Positions 60,887 through 64,000 of a stretch of DNA of 64,000 nucleotides are shown piece by piece. Source of the DNA: Chryseosolibacter histidinae (lineage in GTDB: Bacteria; Bacteroidota; Bacteroidia; Cytophagales; Cyclobacteriaceae); contig NZ_JAHESF010000005.1 of the NCBI RefSeq assembly GCF_018598225.1, positions 124,001-188,000 on the forward strand, given 5' to 3'. Under the pieces are notes generated by a model. The model made no database searches and was not told the DNA's origin. It saw nothing but the letters and a program-made list of their open reading frames with translations. The stretch's first letter is position 1. The number at the start of each line of letters is the position of its first letter. The translations under genes and the position numbers were made by a program.

Positions 60887-61101
60887 ATCTTCAGCCGGCC
60901 CGTACTGCCGTAAGGAATCACCCTTTCTGGGTGAAGATTTTCATAAAATGACTCCTCCCGTTGCTTATCTTTACAGATTCTGAAACCTGTACCTATGCAT
61001 CGGTTCCTGTTTTTAACTGCGCGGAAATTTTACTGTGTCCTGGAGGCCCAGGCAGGTACCACGGTGACGTTGGAAGTACCTTTAAAAGTAAGACAATCCG
61101 C

Positions 61102-61848
61102 ATGACCAATCTGACCGCTGTTATTGTAGACGATGAAAGGCGGGGCCGTGAGCTGCTGAACCAGTTGCTGCAGGTGCACTGCCCCGAAGTTGAAGTGCTG
61201 GCACTGGCCGCTACGGTTGACGAAGCCATTGAAGCGGTGAACAGCCACCATCCCGATATACTGTTCCTCGACATCCGCATCGGAAATACTTTCGGGTTCG
61301 ATGTGCTTCCGTCGCTCGTGGAGCCACTACCGGCTATCATTATCACCACAGCGCACGAAGAATATGCCATCAAAGCCGTGAAGGTGCAGGCCACTGACTA
61401 CCTGCTGAAGCCCATCGTGAGCGATGAGCTCAAAAGTGCCGTGCGAAAAGTGATGGAGAAAAAGAAGAGCACAGGCGCCGAACCTGCATCTCCTTCAGGC
61501 GCCGTTGCAGGTGATAAGAAAATAGCCATTGCATCGGCCGAAGGATTGATCTTCATCAAAGCCGATCACATCATCCGCTGCGAGGCTTCCGGCGCCTACA
61601 CCGAGATCTACGTTAAAGAGGGCAGCAAGATCGTGACCAGCACCAACCTGGGTGAGTTTGAAAAGTTATTGCCCGAATCCATGGGCTTCCTGCGCGTTCA
61701 CCATTCCTCGCTGATCAACCTCGCAGAAGTCTCCATGTACGTAAAAGCCGAAGGTGGCAGCGTTGTCATGAGCGATAAAAGCAAAGTGCCCATCTCGCAA
61801 CGAAAAAAGGCTTCCTTCCTCGAAGCCATTAAAAAATACACCAGCTAA
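61102..61848 (+). CDS. LytTR-family response regulator
   Basis: The 248-residue protein MTNLTAVIVDDERRGRELL has a receiver domain (phospho-acceptor D57 in ILFLDIRIG; TDYLLKPI), a linker rich in Ala and Ser (about 122-140), and a LytTR DNA-binding domain (about 150-246; RCEASGAYTEIYV, FLRVHHSSLINLA and VPISQRKKASFLEAI). No partner histidine kinase gene is adjacent. An earlier in-frame start at 60961 would add 47 unconserved residues. Confidence 0.92.
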   Translation: MTNLTAVIVDDERRGRELLNQLLQVHCPEVEVLALAATVDEAIEAVNSHHPDILFLDIRIGNTFGFDVLPSLVEPLPAIIITTAHEEYAIKAVKVQATDYLLKPIVSDELKSAVRKVMEKKKSTGAEPASPSGAVAGDKKIAIASAEGLIFIKADHIIRCEASGAYTEIYVKEGSKIVTSTNLGEFEKLLPESMGFLRVHHSSLINLAEVSMYVKAEGGSVVMSDKSKVPISQRKKASFLEAIKKYTS

Positions 61849-61892
61849 CCTCCCTGGCCAATAACCCGTCCCTAAAAACCCACACTTCCCGG

Positions 61893-61923
61893 CCATGGAC
61901 TATCGACCATGGATTATGGACTT
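61893..61923. repeat. CATGGACTATCGACCATGG repeat
   Basis: Units CCATGGACTATCGACCATGG and ATTATGGACT form a small inverted/direct mix in the gap before the last gene. It has the same character as the other intergenic families. Confidence 0.55.
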
Positions 61924-62062
61924 TTCCAGTTCATCACTTATTCCTCACAACCTGCACTTATCAACCCGGAAGCCCATTCCGCCAAAACGGCCCTTTTTCG
62001 GCGGTCCCCCGGCCATGCTCTTCCGTATAGACTACGGATTAAGCAATTAACATTTATCATTT

Positions 62063-64000
62063 ATGACACAATTTTACAGGCTTTGCGGGGTATGGGCTGC
62101 GGCTTTGTTGCTGGCATTTTCCGCCAGTGCGCAAAGTACGTACTATGTAAAGGCGAACGCGTCGGGAAGTAACAACGGTACCTCCTGGACCAACGCTTTC
62201 ACAGACCTTCAGCGCGCTATCGATGTTGCCGTGAGTGGCGATCAGATCTGGGTGGCGGCTGGAACGTACAAACCTTCTAAAGACATGGCGGGCAGCACAA
62301 CGCCTGCCGATGCGCGTACCAAAACGTTCGTGATCAAAAACGGTGTAAAGCTCTATGGTGGTTTTGCGGGAACAGAGACCACACTGGGTCAAAGAAATGA
62401 GACCGTCAACGCTACGATCCTCAGCGGTGATATCAATGGCAACGATGGCGGCGACTTTGTCAACAACGGTGAAAATGTGTACCACGTGATGGTGGCCAAT
62501 GCCATCACTACTGAAACAGTGCTGGACGGCTTTATCATCACCGGTGGTAATGCCAACCTCACCTCGGCGTTCCTGGGTATGAGCTACGGGCATCAGTATG
62601 GCGGCGGTCTCATATCGAGTCAGGTGAACACAAACCTGGCCGTGACACGTTGTATCTTCAGAGGCAACTATGCAGGTTTCGGCGGCGGAGCCATGCAATT
62701 GTATTATTCGGCGCCCGTCATCAGCGGTTGTGTGTTTGCAGGGAACAGTGTGAGTAACAGCTATGGCGGCGCCATTTATTTTGAGCATGGATCACCCGTG
62801 ATCGCCAGCAGTGTTTTTACGGGCAACAAGTCAGACTACCAGGGTGGTGCACTGTATATTTTTAATTACTCCGATCCTGTGATCGTCAACAGCACATTCA
62901 CCGATAACTATGCCAAGGTGAACGGTGGCGCGATCTACGTAAGAAATAGCTGTACCGTTGATATCAGGAATTCCGTTATCTGGAACAACACCGGTGGCGG
63001 CACACAAGCCGTTGCGAATGAGGGTATTGCCGTGATCGGTGTCACCTACTCTGATGTGCAGGGCGGTTACACAGGCACTGGCAATATCAACATAGATCCT
63101 GCTTTTCACAACGCTTCGGATGCTGACGGCGCAGACAACCTTTGGCGCACTGCAGATGATGGATTGGCGCTGCGTGCTGCTTCACCTTTAGCTAATACGG
63201 GAAGCAACGCCGCCATCCCTGCAGGCGTCACCACCGACATTCTTGGCAATGCGCGGATCCTTAATACCACAGTGAACATGGGCGCTTATGAAGCACTTCT
63301 TCCCGCGGTACGTTACTATGTCAACGGATCGGCATGGGTAAACGGCAACGGATCATCATGGTATAATACTTTCAACAACCTTCAAAGCGCAATTGATGTT
63401 GCCGTGAGTGGCGACGAGATCTGGGTGGCAGCCGGAACATACAAACCTACGAAAGATATCACCGGCTCCGGATTTCCTGCCGATGCACGCACCAGAACCT
63501 TCCTGATCAAAAACGGCGTGAAGCTTTATGGCGGTTTCGCGGGCCTGGAGTCAACGCTCAACGAAAGAGATTTTACGGCTAATCCCACCGTGCTCACCGG
63601 CGATATGTGGGACAATGATGAAAGCAACTTTATCAACAATGGCGAAAATGTTTATCACGTCACGACGGCCAGTGGCATTGTATCGCCCACGGTACTGGAT
63701 GGCTTCATCATTAAGGGCGGCAACGCCAACCTCACCGCGGCATTTCTGGGTATGTCTTACGGACATCAGTACGGTGGCGGTCTCATCTGCAGCCAGGTGA
63801 ACACGAACCTGTCGGTGACGCGTTGTATCTTTAAAGACAACTATGCAGGCTTCGGTGGCGGCGCCATGCAATTATATTATTCAGACCCTGCTATCACCGG
63901 CTGTGTGTTTGCAAATAACAGTGTAAGCAACAGCTATGGTGGTGCAATGTATTTTGATCACGGCTCTCCGGTGATTGCCAACAGTGTTTTCACAGGCAAC
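62063..64000 (+). CDS. large secreted right-handed beta-helix repeat protein, runs off right edge
   Basis: An open frame without a stop reaches the window end (at least 646 residues). A signal peptide (about 1-24, ending SASAQ) precedes a module STYYVKANASGSNNGTSW ... DLQRAIDVAVSGDQIWVAAG, then beta-helix coils with repeated GGGA/GGAIY turns (CIFRGNYAGFGGGAMQLYY, SNSYGGAIYFEHGSP). A second copy of the module begins at about 63310. The offset is exactly 1173 bases (391 residues) at two points checked. Such proteins act at the cell surface or outside; substrate or ligand unknown. Confidence 0.85.
   Translation, partial: MTQFYRLCGVWAAALLLAFSASAQSTYYVKANASGSNNGTSWTNAFTDLQRAIDVAVSGDQIWVAAGTYKPSKDMAGSTTPADARTKTFVIKNGVKLYGGFAGTETTLGQRNETVNATILSGDINGNDGGDFVNNGENVYHVMVANAITTETVLDGFIITGGNANLTSAFLGMSYGHQYGGGLISSQVNTNLAVTRCIFRGNYAGFGGGAMQLYYSAPVISGCVFAGNSVSNSYGGAIYFEHGSPVIASSVFTGNKSDYQGGALYIFNYSDPVIVNSTFTDNYAKVNGGAIYVRNSCTVDIRNSVIWNNTGGGTQAVANEGIAVIGVTYSDVQGGYTGTGNINIDPAFHNASDADGADNLWRTADDGLALRAASPLANTGSNAAIPAGVTTDILGNARILNTTVNMGAYEALLPAVRYYVNGSAWVNGNGSSWYNTFNNLQSAIDVAVSGDEIWVAAGTYKPTKDITGSGFPADARTRTFLIKNGVKLYGGFAGLESTLNERDFTANPTVLTGDMWDNDESNFINNGENVYHVTTASGIVSPTVLDGFIIKGGNANLTAAFLGMSYGHQYGGGLICSQVNTNLSVTRCIFKDNYAGFGGGAMQLYYSDPAITGCVFANNSVSNSYGGAMYFDHGSPVIANSVFTGN

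Noticed and set aside
60961-61101. N-terminal extension of the LytTR regulator
   Set aside because: The added 47 residues are not receiver-like; the receiver begins at MTNLTAVIVDDE.
62057-62788. Minus-strand frame of 243 codons near the right edge
   Set aside because: It is antisense to the signal-peptide-bearing beta-helix protein and recurs in the second repeat only because the DNA is duplicated.

Overview
The window comes from a member of the Bacteroidota. Likely promoters carry the phylum's TAnnTTTG -7 box (for example before lysS, mobA, the ABC-F gene and the AraC genes) and strong Shine-Dalgarno sequences are rare. Typical families include long MacB/FtsX-type permeases, a PadR-coupled permease with a prefix domain, SRPBCC/VOC/ArsR sets, LytTR regulators and secreted beta-helix proteins. 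The moderate GC content and gene content suggest the Cytophagia or Chitinophagia, but I cannot name the genus. I see no rRNA, tRNA, CRISPR array, transposase or phage gene.

Layout. 1-4.9 kb holds housekeeping genes: partial aroA, aroB, proline dehydrogenase and lysS. 5.0-6.9 kb holds a secreted polysaccharide-degrading-like enzyme. 7.2-30.9 kb is a nitrate assimilation island: mobA, a nitrate-reductase-associated protein, the sirohaem methyltransferase cobA/sumT, nirBD, a NarX-like sensor with a NarL-like regulator, narK, an alginate-export-type porin, nrtABC, a single-chain fused nitrate reductase, and a rubredoxin-tailed protein with a degenerate sirohaem-reductase fold. The island is interrupted at 15.0-19.5 kb by an ABC-F protein, a CHASE2-like membrane protein and two unknown proteins. 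31-50 kb holds three large ABC permeases, a GH28-like beta-helix protein, a MATE pump, an ArsR-SRPBCC-VOC operon, small hydrolases, a GlxA-type regulator and a response-regulator/histidine-kinase fusion. 50-64 kb holds a PHP-family hydrolase, an AraC regulator beside a PEP-mutase-family enzyme, a glycosyltransferase behind a terminator-like leader, a Crp/Fnr regulator, an Mhq-like operon (two ring-cleaving dioxygenases, an esterase and a cupin), a LytTR regulator, and the start of a very large secreted repeat protein that runs off the right edge.

How it fits together. Nitrate should enter through the outer-membrane porin, then NarK and/or NrtABC. The fused nitrate reductase should reduce it to nitrite, and NirBD to ammonium. 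MobA and CobA supply steps toward the molybdenum cofactor and sirohaem. Clustered TACGTA palindromes lie before cobA/nirB, narX and narK. In two places they form the 7-2-7 spacing known for NarL sites, so the adjacent NarX/NarL-like pair is the obvious candidate regulator of the island.

A second theme is intergenic DNA. Many gaps contain short quasi-tandem repeats of several families, a perfect TCCCGATAGCTATCGGGA palindrome, and a composite multi-hairpin element found in both orientations. Some repeats run into the coding ends of genes. Other notable points are a 17-nt exact repeat framing an AraC gene, twin ArsR-type operators, and an intrinsic-terminator-like hairpin that ends three bases before a glycosyltransferase start codon.
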